Positions 10,770 to 22,089 of a stretch of DNA of 64,000 nt are shown piece after piece (the first letter of the stretch is position 1; each line of letters starts with the position of its first letter). Origin of the DNA: Bradysia coprophila. Its lineage: Eukaryota > Arthropoda > Insecta > Diptera > Sciaridae. The stretch is from the NCBI RefSeq assembly GCF_014529535.1, contig NC_050737.1, positions 3,653,197 to 3,717,196 of the forward strand. The letters run 5' to 3'. The notes beneath the pieces were generated by a model that worked only from the letters and a program-made list of their open reading frames with translations, was not told where the DNA came from and searched no databases. The position numbers and the translations under genes were made by a program.

Positions 10770-10860
10770 CTGTTTTGGACGATTGATTTTAGGCAAATTT
10801 GCGAGTTGTCAATTCGTTCGGGCTACATGCGTAAATGCCTAAAATCAATCGTCCAAAAGA
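10770..10860. repeat. Inverted repeat, TTTTGGACGATTGATTTTAG arms
   Basis: TTTTGGACGATTGATTTTAG near 10774 is mirrored exactly by CTAAAATCAATCGTCCAAAA near 10840, with a spacer of about 45 bp. Small hairpin of unknown origin; open frames here are short and show no family resemblance. Confidence 0.65.
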
Positions 10861-11227
10861 GATACTCAAAAAATTTGTCATGTCAAGGGGTCGAAAACCA
10901 GAGAAAAATCTCAAAACTCTCTCATTTTCAGCCCCGACACATGAAAACGTTTCATGTCAAGAGTTGCAAAAGTTGATTTCCAGCAAGGTTCTGCACGGAA
11001 AATTCAGCAAATTCGACATTTGTTGTGTGCTGCATATATTTGCTGCAGACTGAATAATGTTCCCGTGTGTTGTATTACAATAAACATGTAATATGAATAT
11101 TTTCAAAATATAGTTCCGGCAACAATATTATTCAGCTCGTAGGAATATTGTGAGGTTCCCAGGTATATATTTGCTGTGTGCTGAATTATATCTTCAAATT
11201 AGGTGTGGGATGTATTACTGAACTATA

Positions 11228-11810
11228 CCTGCATGCCGAATATTGACTAAATGGTACTATCGAACTATACCTGCATGCTGAATATTGACTAAATGAATAA
11301 AGTCGTCTGTATTTAGAATGGAATATGCAACAATAAATTTATTGTTTTAATGAAATAAAAGGAAGATCTCAAGAACATACGCATAAAGATGATTATCAAA
11401 TCTAATTTTATTCCTTCATTTAAAGTTATTTCTATTTTTACCGAATTAATATGCAATGATAATGTTACATTTATGTATTTCAATAGAAATTTTGACGAAC
11501 GAACTTTCAAATCCATTTGCGGTGTTAAAGGCTTTTGAAATGTTAACAGAAATAATTGTTGGTATTCAGCAATTAATTCGAGTAATAGATGCTCACTATT
11601 AATGTGAACAGTTTTTTTGTAGAAAGATTGAAAAAAACCTCTAATTCAGAACCAGGCTCAGAATTAAAATAATAATATCCGATGACATTGCTTATTGGGG
11701 AGAAGTACTACATTTCATAGAAAATAAATTCAATTAAATGTTGTTGCATAACCCATTCTAAATACGGACGACTTTATTCATTTAGTCAATATTCAGCATG
11801 CAGGTATAAA
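11228..11810. mobile_element. Non-autonomous element with about 65-bp inverted ends
   Basis: Left ACCTGCATGCTGAATATTGA..GACTAAATGAATAAAGTCGT (near 11267-11310) is mirrored by ..TCAATATTCAGCATGCAGGT (to about 11804). Just left of it the outer block ACCTGCATGCCGAATATTGA (11228) is present a second time, about 40 bp away. The interior has no coding capacity. Borders are approximate. Confidence 0.7.
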
Positions 11811-11907
11811 TATGCCTGTGTGCTGCATAAAGCAAAGTAACAACGGTTCGAAATAAGACTGCCACTATATGCAAGCAGTATAGCAGCAGTGGTAAAGTCG
11901 TTGGCAG

Positions 11908-11990
11908 TCAGAAACTGAGGTTAAGCATCGATGGTCGCGGTCCGTACTTGGGTGGGTGACCGGAAAAAACGTAAGCAAAAAAAAAAATTC
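11908..11990 (+). pseudogene. 5S rRNA-derived fragment with poly-A tail
   Basis: The stretch GAAACTGAGGTTAAGCATCG followed by GGTCGCGGTCCGTACTTGGG and TGGGTGACCGG matches the internal control region and 3' half of animal 5S rRNA (family words GTTAAGCA, GTACTTGG and GGGTGACC). The 5' half of 5S is not recognisable and the 3' end turns into an A-run (11976-11987). This fits a retroposed 5S pseudogene or the head of a 5S-derived SINE. It is unlikely to be a working 5S gene, because it lacks the complete 120-nt structure. Confidence 0.65.
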
Positions 11991-12748
11991 TGTTACCAAT
12001 TTAATATGATGAATTTAAATATAAATCTACGGCTAATAACAAATAATAATAATAAAATTGAAAATTTAAAAAAATTAAATTTTTTTTAAACGTGTTTTTG
12101 TTTTTTTTTTTTTTGCAAATAAAATTGATAAAGATAATTAAATCAATTTCTTCTATTAAACGATAAATTAGGTTGTTTATTGAATTGAAAAAAATGGCGT
12201 CATTTTATATTATAAAACAGGCATACAGCTAAGACCTGCACGCTGAAAAATAATATCCAGCACACAACAACAATATTCATTAGGCGGGCATTGTATGATC
12301 CTCAGATCAATATGCAGCACACAACTAATGTTCTATAATCGTGAAGCTGTTCCCGATTTCTTCGTCTGGGGTGCATATGTGAGTTTTCCGTGTGAAAGAA
12401 GAAGAAAGGTTCTTTCAGAACCTTGATTTCCAGCTGGCGAAAGTAGTTTTTTTTTCTATTTACACAAGGCATGACATAGTTATTTGTTCACCGAGGGGAA
12501 AAAAGGCACGCGAGAAAATGAAATTTCCAATTTTTTTTCCAGAGTTAAACAATGTTTAACAGATACGCCCAAAGTTTTTGCGGAGGGGAGAAAATGACTA
12601 TTTTCTCGTCTGCGTTGAGAAAAAATCATTTTGATGGATTCTGTGAGTTTTCGTGTATTTAATGTAAACCATGATTTGACGACAAAGTTCGTTTGGCTTT
12701 ACAATTATTTCAATAACTTTTATGTGTGACATCAGTAAATGTATTCGT

Positions 12749-13701
12749 TTATTTGACTACGGTGGCTGTAGCGGCTGTTGGAGGATTTTGACATTCGGTT
12801 GCATCTCTATTGCATCCTCTGCCATCAAAAACATATTTAGGCGGACAGGAAAGCGGTTCGGATGGCTTAGCATCGACCCGGCTACAATAAAAGTATTGAT
12901 TGCAATCCGCTGGATTTTGAAAGTTCCCACTGGCTTTGCAGTAAAAACGGCATGCATTTATGGTTGGGTCGAAAATTTCGTCTTGTTTGCATTTAAACAT
13001 AAGAGTTTGAATGCCAATACCACTAAACAAACAGTAAGCGTAATAATTAGAACTGCTAGCATAAGCGACGAATGAATTCAGCGTAGCATTAGAGCAATCT
13101 ATTTTTGCGCATGGTTGCGTTCCCATTTGACAAAAGTGGTTTTGTGAATTAAAAACGAATCCAGATGGACATTGAAAAATCATTGACTCTTCTGAAGCAC
13201 ATAAACGGTATCTGGTACAATCAGAGGGGTCTACAAAAAGTTATAAATTATTAGAAATAGAAAATTATAATTTGGTTAGTAAAGTAACCTGGGAAAATTC
13301 CGTCACTGGTGCAGACAAATTCTGGCGAAACTGTGCACGAAACATCTGGTTCTAATGTACAAGTACCGTTGGCACAATACGGATATTCAGACGGACAAGG
13401 AAGTGATACTGGTAATGTGTTGTTACCGAAGCAAAACTATAAATCGAAATTCATTTTACTGCGGAAACGGTTACACAATATTCCCAAGACTTCACCAACA
13501 ATGTTGAGCAATCACCACATTGTGAACCTGCTTCGGTACATGTCAGTGGTTCGTCGGATGCAGCAGCAGCAATTTTTGTGTCAGCAGCATTTTGACCTTC
13601 AATTCTGATCTAAAATGTACAGGTCAAAGACGTTTTATGATAAAAGCGAGAACAAACTGTACCAGTGCAAATGAGAAAAAAATGCACAATGCGAAGAACA
13701 T
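12749..13701 (-). CDS. Peritrophin-A-like chitin-binding protein (4 exons)
   Basis: Paralogue of the gene at 6312-7838, on the same strand. Exons 13663-13701, 13496-13609, 13289-13436 and 12749-13230 join in frame to 260 residues, with intron positions and phases matching the first four exons of the paralogue. It has a signal peptide, a Cys-rich N-terminal segment (EPLTCTEAGSQCGDCSTLL) and three CBM14 modules (FPDPSDCTRYRLC; SSNYYAYC; FQNPADCNQYFYC). The protein ends shortly after the third module (PTAATATVVK), with no threonine repeat and no fifth exon. It should bind chitin but lack the mucin tail, so the pair may give soluble and gel-forming versions of the same binder. An AATAAA overlaps the stop codon; a more distant poly-A signal was not identified. 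Confidence 0.9.
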
Positions 13702-13766
13702 GGTGAAAGTTGATAACAAATTTCAAGTTTAAATTGCCAAAAAAGATTTCGCATCACGATAACGAT

Positions 13767-13801
13767 ACTGATTTCGAACAGAAGTGGTTGTTCCTTTTAT
13801 A
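13767..13801 (-). promoter_or_regulatory. Core promoter of second peritrophin
   Basis: TATAAAAG (plus-strand CTTTTATA, 13794-13801) lies 32 nt before the A of TCAGT (A at 13769), the same arrangement and nearly the same sequence as in the paralogue. The plus-strand stretch CACGATAACGATACTGATTT at 13755-13774 is identical to 7885-7904. Confidence 0.75.
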
Positions 13802-14499
13802 CTATCATCTCGTTAAGCTGTGCAAATACCGTCGTAATAAGTTTTTTTTGTTATCATTTCCTCGAAAAATCAACAATTTAAATTTGATGGTGACTCCGAC
13901 GATAAAAAATTAAATTCGACACGAGAACTGGAACTCTCAATTTTAGAGCCCACGATACGTAACTCTCATTGTACATAACTAGTTACCGTGCGGATATTAT
14001 TGATCCGAGGCAAAACCTACATGCATCGAAAACTGTACTTTTCATGTTTTCGTGCACATGTTTTCATGTACTACTTTCGACGCCCTCAGCATATAAAATC
14101 CACCACAAAATTCGGGATAAAAATGAAAAGTCTCGTCTTCGTGTGTTTGTTGACCTCTATAGAAAAAATTTAGCAGCAAATGTTTATTTGTTATTTTATG
14201 GCGTTGCGAAAAGAGCTGAAAACAAAAGAAATTTTTCGATAACTTAATATTGTTATCAGTGCAGTAGGTAGACCACAAATCAAATTCCATCTCTTTTTTA
14301 AGCGTATATGCTACTACCTGCATCACCAAGGCACCTTGCAACGCAAGTCATTTACCCCATTAACGATTAATTACTTTGCATATGCGATGGTCTGAGAAAT
14401 AACATTCGGCAGCGAGAAGTGATCTACTAAAATCGCTTTGAATCTAACAACTACGATGTGTTGCTTCGGACTGTTACAAAATTTCAGACATATAAAATA

Positions 14500-14675
14500 C
14501 AAAGAGATGCTAATATGACGACTGGGTCGTTTCGACGGATAGAGGGAATATGTCGAAAGATTTTAAAATTGGTTGAGGGAATATGTATTGAATTCTCTTT
14601 CAAAAAAACAACTGTCATTCGACATATTCCCTCTATCCGTCGAAATGACCCAGTCGTCATATTAGCATCTCTCTG
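14500..14675. mobile_element. hAT-like MITE with 8-bp duplication ATAAAATA
   Basis: Ends CAAAGAGATGC (14500) and GCATCTCTCTG (to 14675) are inverted and extend into 55-bp arms (14503-14557 and 14618-14672) that differ at one position. ATAAAATA flanks both sides (14492-14499 and 14676-14683). Terminus and duplication length fit the hAT superfamily. Confidence 0.85.
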
Positions 14676-15654
14676 ATAAAATACGACAGGAAGTTTTCTC
14701 AAAGCTTGCGACGACAGAAACTTATTTGAAATGGAAAATCCTTGAAAAATTGCTGGGTATTGTATAGTCGACAATCAAATTCAAAGAAATAGATTTTGAT
14801 CCCAACTCAAATGTTTTACCTCAATCGCCTCTCTCTTACAAGATAAAAAAAAATTCCGAGAAAATTTGGATGGCTTAGAACCAATAAACAATCTGAGATA
14901 ACAATCAATGGTACGTGTACGATTTAGGATCTTCATATTTTCTTAGTAATACATTTTACGTGTTACGGCATGTTTCATTTTCATTTACATTGCCTAATCA
15001 CGTAAAGCATTATGTACTTACGAGGTTCCAAGTTGTTATTTGACAAGTGGGGAATATCAAATACACAACTTGGAACCTCGGAAGTAATATACTATTAAAT
15101 AGAGATGTTCCATCAGAATTCTACTTACAACTATTCAAACAGCCAGTCAACACTCATCTAACAAAATTGCCATCTGGGCCCCTAAAGCATATTTTGAAAC
15201 CTAAAACGTGTCTGACCTTGCACCAGTTTTTCCACAGACACACAATTATTTGATATTTTTGATTGAAGGACAAATACCAAAACAACAGATATTGCTGTAA
15301 AAAAAACCAGTACAACTGATAACCGAATTCATTTCAAATGAAAACCAAAACGCAACCAAATTTCTGCAGAGACTGGAAACATCTTAAGATTAAACTTATC
15401 TTTGGTTTGCTCACAGATTTCGCGATCCAATGAAAGGTGAAAGATTTGCGGAGTCATTGTGAATAAAAAAAAATTAAGAGCAATTTAAACTTTCCCGAAG
15501 GCCTGCATAGGCCTGACAGATGCGTCTCTACAAGAATACGAAACACGACAGAGATCTTAAAGAAAATATTTTTTTCAATAGCACATAATCTGTTAAGGAA
15601 ATCGCGAAAGTTTAAAAATCGCCCCACCCTAATTTACAGCATGCCAAAATTATA

Positions 15655-15900
15655 CAGTTGGTCTACATTGGGGCGTATTTTATTGAATTTTTCATATCTT
15701 CTCATAAAAGTCATTGTACAAAACCGCAAACCCGACCACAAATGAGATAGCTTTGAATTAAAAACGGGATTTTTTTGAGAAAAAGGAGCACTTTATGCAA
15801 ATTTCGGTAAAGTGCTTGCTTTTCTCAGATCTGGCCAAACGAACATAAGCAATTCCATTTTTTAATCAAAGCTACACACTTCGTGAGGCCATGCATCTTG
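15655..15900. mobile_element. Foldback element related to 20270-20550
   Basis: It contains GAGCACTTTATGCAAATTTC with the mirrored AAGTGCTTGCTTTTCTCAGA, flanked by CCGACCACAAATGAGATAGC. The copy at 20270-20550 has the same layout (GAGCAGTTTATGAAAATTTC, then CTGCTCACTTTTCTCAGAG). Non-coding. Confidence 0.6.
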
Positions 15901-16968
15901 TTGGGGAGGTCCTGAATTTTAATTAGACGGATTTGCATACAAACACACCTCTCGAGATGACTATCGTCGCCGTGATGGATGGTGTGGTAAATTTTTTGGA
16001 ACACACAGTAGTGGTGTGTTTTCCGTATCCACTAAACTGGTGCTCCCGACGGCGACACTATTTGGCTGAGATCAGGTTAACATCTTCCTTGAAATAGTTT
16101 TTTGTTCAACGAGTGGAGAAAATTTGAAATTCGGCTTCGCTCTAGCCGCTCGAGTTGGAATCTCCTATTTCACAGAGGTGAACACAACGTTTTTAATCAA
16201 ACAAAAACATCAATTTGCTACTACCATTTTCAGGGAGGGTAGATGAATTTAAACTCATTTCTACCAATGCATAAATACTTAAAAACAACTCCAAATCCGT
16301 AAAAACCAAGATGGGCGGGGGCAATACCATATATACCCGAATCACACGTCTGAATGGAATTACCTCCGCTCATATATTTACCTTGGTAAAAACTCACGGA
16401 ACTCTTCCCGAGCGAGAAAAAAATCACCGAAAACGTATATAAAAGTTCAATGAAACATGGAACAAGGACATGCATTCTATTTTTCCATTAAAAAAAACGC
16501 ATGAGAAATTCCAGTATTTGAACATGTACTGTCGCATACGTATTTTCAGTATATGAACGCATTGTCACCATATACGTTTGTACACTGATTTCTGGTAGTA
16601 CTACCACCAATGACATAATAGTGGGATCTCGGTGTGTTTGGGACTAAACCTACCTTGCCCGTTTCTCTTCTATATACTCATTGAAGAGTATAACCTGAAG
16701 TGAATCATAACTCGCCGATCCATGAAACAATCGTCTCCTTATCGTCTTTTCCACCTCTTTACACATTCATTCCTGAACCCAATACCACATTTGTCGTCTT
16801 AAGAAAGAAAGACGCACAGGGGTTTAGAGGGTCTACGGATTATCTGTGCACGACCTATTGTTCCTTTTTTTCGCTCAAGGAATATTTCAGCTTACTGATC
16901 GCAATTTTGTTCAGTAATTCATGTTTTGAAACGCTGTGGTGGTAAAAGGTGATAAATGGAAACTACAT

Positions 16969-16974
16969 TTTATT
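16969..16974 (-). terminator. Poly-A signal of FMO gene
   Basis: TTTATT on the plus strand (AATAAA on the minus strand), 20 nt after the FMO stop codon, which implies a very short 3' UTR. Confidence 0.55.
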
Positions 16975-16994
16975 ACTCGGTATATTTATGCTGT

Positions 16995-18621
16995 CTACTC
17001 AACTTTACTCTTGGAAAACGTTTTTTCATCAAGAACCGTATAGCGGTATTTTCGAAAATCAGATGGTTCCTTTCCGACTGTAACAAAATGATCGAGAAAT
17101 ATTGCTGGCAAAACGGCTGGGAGATTCTTGATGTTTGCAGTTTCAGATAGTTGTCGGTAGTAGTCTGCCTGTTCCATTGCAAGACAGTGGGTGCGATGTT
17201 TTCGATATCCTTTATTCCAATGAATCTGTGTCTGCATTCGCATGTCACCGATCATTTCCGATTTTGAAGGGAGCTTCTTCTCTGCGGATAGGAATTTCAG
17301 AGCGAAGCGAACCTGGACGATGATGTTATTTTTATGCAACGTTAACGATATTTACAAAAAAAAATGTTTTTTTCTTACTTGAAGGTCGAACATTTGTGTG
17401 TTACAGGCTGAATATGGTATGCCAATAAATGCCATTGTTGCATATTCAATGTTAAATATTTGCTTGTATAGCGGCTGAACAAAGTTATCGTCAACGTAGA
17501 TGCCACAATCGGTGCTCAAAAAGGGATAAGAAAATTTGTAGCCTACATTTCAGTTATAGTTATGCCGCCTGTGTTAAATTCAACAAAGTTACCAGTTGCA
17601 AAGAAAATGACCTCGAACGACTGGCAAGAGCCATCAATGAATTCTGCTCCATTCGGATAGAATCGTCTAACATTTTCCTGAAGAGTAACGTTATCGGGCA
17701 ACAACTGCTGGCGTTGTGCGAAAGATTCCTTGCTTTCGCCATTTATTTTATGTTGACTAAATGTAATGCGACTGGCCGTTTTGGATAGATGCAAAACTAA
17801 GTCTATACCACTCGGTCCACCGCCGATCACCAGTACGGTCTTACCTGGAAATTTAAAATGACAATCCGGGTAAGATTTTTTCATTCAACTCCGACTGTTT
17901 GAATAAGTCTCTGGACTAGCCCTTCTTTCCTGATCTACACCGTCTTCACTTTTATTGAACCTCTTGAAATGTAAAACATGTGGATTGTTCTTACCACAAT
18001 ACGCCTTGGCTGTTCGAAAATTGTGACTGTGCAGTATTTCTCCTTGAAAACTGTCCACTCCATCCAACTGTGGAACTCGCGGTTTAAAATAATGTCCATT
18101 ACAAACCATTATGGCATCGTAAATTTTTGTTTCGAACGTTCCATTCACCAAATCTTTAACGATTATTTCCCATTTATCATTTTCAATTGGTTTCACACTG
18201 ATAGTCAAATGCGACAGTTTAATGTGCCTCTTTAAGTCGAATCTATCAGCATAAGAATGAATGAATGCCAGTACGTCACGATGAGGTGGATATGATATTG
18301 CATTTTCTGGATATTTATGATCAGGGAATTCCATCACTTGAAACGGTAAATTGGATCTGAATGGGAGACAAAGAAATCTGTGACTTGAGTGAAAATACTC
18401 ATCCTTACATAATAAGTATGTCACCTGAGCTCTTGATACATGGGTGTATGTATGGCAACACCAAACTTATCCTTGCCAACATCGTCTGTGTAATACCAAA
18501 TTCCGCCGATTGTATCATTTTGTTCGTATACGGTTACTTGGAATCCTTGCTGTAGACAGTGCTTTGCTGCACACAGTCCCGACGTGCCGGCACCAATTAC
18601 AGCAACATTTGAAACAGACAT
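16995..18621 (-). CDS. Flavin-containing monooxygenase (5 exons)
   Basis: FAD/NADPH-dependent oxygenation of soft nucleophiles such as amines and sulphides, in xenobiotic or metabolite handling. Exons 18425-18621, 17995-18356, 17593-17844, 17379-17542 and 16995-17312 join in frame to 430 residues, a usual length for insect FMOs. Introns are 68, 150, 50 and 66 nt with GT..AG ends. Visible motifs in order: the FAD fold GAGTSGLCAAKHC from residue 10; EQNDTIGGIW near 33; the FMO signature FQGEILHSHNF near 170; the NADPH fold GKTVLVIGGGPSGID after the second splice; and the ATGY motif (FATGYKF), which exists only after the 50-nt intron is removed. The C-terminus keeps LPSKSEM and the LLxxA-like Tyr-rich end. 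Everything needed for activity appears present. No TATA box was recognised upstream. Confidence 0.92.
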
Positions 18622-19679
18622 TCGGCTAAAACTTAATTCAATTTAACTTTGTCTACCAACAGAACTTCGTCTACGCATTGTTTCTCACATACTGTGTACA
18701 CAAATCTAACTTAAAGTGGAGCAGAAATAATATTGTCTGAACACACCACAAAAAATTTGTGTGCTACTGTCGAGGCTATGCTATGCAGCTTACCTGTGCA
18801 TCTAAGTAAATTTCTTGATTACGATTACAACTCATAAAAGTAAAAAGAAATGGTTCGCTGAATAGAGAGAAGGTGTATCTAAGTCTTGTCGTGCATCCCT
18901 TCCTCATCAAATTTTTAAATTAATGAACCATTGAACGACATAATCCATAACTTATAATGGCACTGAATTGGGATCAGAGGCAAACCCAGATCTGAAAGAA
19001 CCTTGACTATGAACGGTATTAGTCCTCCACAGGGATTTCGTGTAGGAGAAAAGTCTACGTATTTACTGTTGTCTTATCCTCCATATCATCAATAAAGAGT
19101 CGAAGAACCTGATTCAATCAATTTTTACTTGACCTAAAACCTGACAAGTTAACCTGAAAATTTTTCTAAAAAATTCAGAGTTTACCTGATCTAACAGGTT
19201 CAGGTCAGATCTGAGTTGTTTTCTAAAATTATCTGACATGAAATTCAAGGCAATACTGATTTTTGACCGAAGCTCTGAAGCTTCAGACATCAACATAAAT
19301 TGTTATTTGCTTCTGAAAATCCTAAACCTTACAGCTCATTAATAAAAATTTCGTTTAAAATTTCTTTCAGTGTAATAATTTCCAAAATGTAGACAAACAC
19401 TGACTGATAAGAAAGACCCATTCACGAAATAAAGAGAATTTTTGTTTGAATTCTTTTGTCTAAATAAACGCAGCCCAATCTTCCATAAATTGATTTAGTT
19501 ATCGTTACATTGCTACTGGTACTACTGTGTATGTTGATATGAACGTTTACATTTTGATATCTAACGCTAAATCTTAGAGGGCTAATCAAAATTTCAAACA
19601 CAAAATTGCATCACACATTGCAATTAGCACAGTGGACGTCAGTGGTATTTGGGTAGAAAGAGAAATTTGATTTAGCTGA

Positions 19680-20073
19680 TTAAGAGGGCAGACTAGGTGT
19701 GAAGTAGGCTATATATTGAAAAATTGGTTTTAAAATTAATGTAGACCATTTAATGAAAATCTGTTCCAGCAATTAGATGAGCAATATGTTTATCTATCTC
19801 TAAAAAATGAAAAACGATTTACAATAAGCAACAGTTGGAAGAAAACCGATTTCCAAAAAAATATTGCATAGCCTAACTTTAAGCGACGTTCATATTTTGG
19901 AAATCGGTTTTCTTCCAACTGTTGCTTATTGTAAATCGTTTTTCATTTTTTAGAGATAGATAAACATATTGCTCATCTAATTGCTGGAACAGATTTTCAT
20001 TAAATGGTCTACATTAATTTTAAAACCAATTTTTCAATATATAGCCTACTTCACACCTAGTCTGCCCTCTTAA
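19680..20073. repeat. Long perfect palindrome, 179-bp arms
   Basis: Left arm 19680-19858 and right arm 19895-20073 are exact reverse complements by eye; 36 bp (19859-19894) lie between them. The outer ends read TTAAGAGGGCAGACTAGG and its complement. No open frame with known domains is present. A transcript would form a 179-bp hairpin with a short loop. Confidence 0.87.
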
Positions 20074-20080
20074 GAGGCAA

Positions 20081-20205
20081 CCTCATTCGTGGTCGTACAC
20101 TTTTGAAAAAATAATCTGTCGGAAAGATATCATCAAAAATGAAATATGAAGCACACAAATGTAGGCTACAATTTTAGCTAAGTACAGGTGCCTCTTAAGA
20201 GGCAC
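20081..20205. repeat. Dispersed repeat, copy 1 (direct pair with 20480-20612)
   Basis: Starts CATTCGTGGTCGTACA and ends GGTGCCTCTTAAG; the copy at 20480-20612 starts CATTCGTGGTCGG and ends GGTGCCTCTTAAG, with AAATGTAGGCT and TTTTAGCT words shared in order. Confidence 0.65.
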
Positions 20206-20269
20206 CGATACTTTGCCGAAAAGCATACATTAGGGCGATTTTTAAATATTGGATTTTAGTTTATTTTTG

Positions 20270-20550
20270 AAGATATCTTTCCACCAGAATCCTTTTTCAA
20301 AAATGTACGACCGCAATTCCGACCACATATGTGTTAGCTTTCAACAGAAAATAGATTTGGTTGTAGCAATATGACCAGCTCAGAGAACAATGAGCAGTTT
20401 ATGAAAATTTCATTAAACTGCTCACTTTTCTCAGAGCTGGTCAAACGACTACAACCAAAACTAATTTTTATTTAAAGTTAACCCATTCGTGGTCGGAATT
20501 GCGGTCGTACATTTTTCAAAAAGGAATCTGATGAAAAGATATTAACAAAA
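20270..20550. mobile_element. Foldback element around GCTCACTTTTCTCAGAGCTG
   Basis: Outer arms TTTTTCAAAAATGTACGACC..AATTCCGACCAC and GTGGTCGGAATTGCGGTCGT..TTTTTCAAAAA mirror each other. Inner arms GACCAGCTCAGAG..GAGCAGTTTATGAAA and CTGCTC..CTCAGAGCTGGTC also pair. The right outer arm forms part of the second direct-repeat copy. Confidence 0.65.
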
Positions 20551-20687
20551 ATGAAATACGAAACACGCAAATGTAGGCTTCAATTTTAGCTTAGTGCCGG
20601 TGCCTCTTAAGTCATTATTATTTTTTAACATTCCTGAAAAAAGGCGCATTAGTAAACAAAATAACATTTCAGCGGATGACTCAGTTA

Positions 20688-20811
20688 CAGTGAACGACAT
20701 CTCAAATGTCTCACTGTCAAATTTTTCTGATAATTTTATTGTGTCATTGCAAATTCACAATGACATTCTCTGAAAAAAATGACAGTGAAACATTTGAGAT
20801 GTCGTTCACTG
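20688..20811. mobile_element. Tc1/mariner-like MITE flanked by TA
   Basis: CAGTGAACGACATCTCAAAT at the left is mirrored at the right (ATTTGAGATGTCGTTCACTG). TA directly flanks both ends (20686-20687 and 20812-20813). It is 124 bp and has no coding capacity. Confidence 0.8.
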
Positions 20812-20976
20812 TAATTTAGTACAATTTTAAAAAATAAGAGTTTTTACATTTTCGTTTTATGTAGGATCTGATATTGCTAATGCCACACATTTTGACAGTT
20901 ATGAATGAAATTTGTGAAATTTGCACCTGTATACTGTAAGAACCAAAAAACCATTCAATATCAAGACTATTGAAAC

Positions 20977-21136
20977 CAAAGCACCTAGCAGGGTAATAGA
21001 GGTTTTTACACGTCAAATAGAGTAGTTTTTTGATATGACATTGAATTGACATTATGAAAAAAAAGGTATGGAAATATTCGCATACTTCGATTAAAGTACT
21101 ACTTTATTTTTTTCTATTACCCTGCTAGGTGCTTTG
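20977..21136. mobile_element. 160-bp MITE with 7-bp duplication TTGAAAC
   Basis: Ends CAAAGCACCTAGCAGGGTAA and TTACCCTGCTAGGTGCTTTG are inverted repeats. TTGAAAC flanks both sides (20970-20976 and 21137-21143). No coding capacity. Confidence 0.82.
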
Positions 21137-22089
21137 TTGAAACTTATAGGTCTAGAGATTATATACAGTGGACAACAAATTTTACAAACTTATCCTTGAA
21201 TCTACTTCGAATTTATCCTAAATCTGTTTTACTCTTGACAATTCATGCGATAAGAACTTTCTCAAATTATGGAAATCACATGTCCACAGCGCCTCATGTT
21301 TCTAATAATTTTTTTTTGTCCGAAATATAATTTAGTCTAAACATTGCATTATGACGATAGCCTATCTTCACTTGAAAGTATATTAGATATTTTGGCCCGC
21401 TTATAGGCGATATAGTTGTAACTTTTCTCTTGATACAGCGCTTGTATACTTGTACATTATATCTTATAGGCATCACATCACAAGTACTTAGGGACAACAT
21501 TAGCTATGCATTGAAGTCACAGCTTTGAACTAGTTACTTTATTTTGCCAAAAACGAGTGTAATTTGACGATTGTTTTAATTAGACGATATAAGAAACAAT
21601 TTGCTAGATTTGTTCAGGGCTGCCGTGCTATCGCCATTGAATCACGATTGGGTTGCATTTGTGGATAAGGACATCTACAATGTTTGTTTGGGTGAAAATG
21701 ACTGAAAACTGAATTGAAATTTGAAAATAAAATTTGCTTTTGCTCATGTGTCTGACGGTGTGATCGAACTGGGACCACCTCTAGATCGGATTGATTTTTG
21801 AATTCGACTAAAATTCAGAAGAATTATGTGAAATCGTTCCTTACCGAAATCAGACACGTCTTCTGGCGGATGTGTGTGCCTAGATAGGTATCGGTCCCTA
21901 GAAAACATTGTTTTAAATTCATTGACGCTTGTGTGGCCAGTTTGAGGCGATCGAAAACCGAAAACATACACTTTTCTTAGGTAAATTTCTCATAGGCCAC
22001 GAAACGTACAAGGTGGTGGGGGGTGTCATTAGAAAGGTAGTTGAAATTATGGGTAAAAATATGATAATTTCGGCGAAATTCTAACGATT

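Larger units (their letters stand above)
7932..12748. other. Intergenic region between the two peritrophins
   Basis: About 4.8 kb with no convincing coding exon. It holds several small inverted-repeat elements listed separately (8955-9047, 9597-9714, 9822-9956, 10770-10860, 11228-11810) and a 5S rRNA-derived fragment. Near 8711-8826 is a cluster of AACCTGA/TCAGGTT-type words seen again at several other places. The block at 12482-12635 (GTTCACCGAGGGGA, later GGAGGGGAGAAAATG) resembles the elements near 16110 and 61250. Confidence 0.6.
13802..16968. other. Intergenic region with small repeats
   Basis: No convincing gene. It contains the MITE at 14500-14675, a hairpin at 15018-15084 (CGAGGTTCCAAGTTGT mirrored by ACAACTTGGAACCTCG), the foldback at about 15655-15900, and a block near 16090-16200 (CGCTCGAGTTGGAATCTCCT) that recurs near 61335. 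Short open frames here have no recognisable domains. Confidence 0.55.

Noticed and set aside
11908-11990. Functional 5S rRNA gene
   Set aside because: The 5' half of the molecule is not recognisable and the 3' end is an A-run rather than a pairing partner plus T-run terminator.
16230-16475. 81-residue minus-strand open frame with a hydrophobic start
   Set aside because: No family resemblance, no splice or poly-A support, and it lies in a repeat-containing intergenic stretch.
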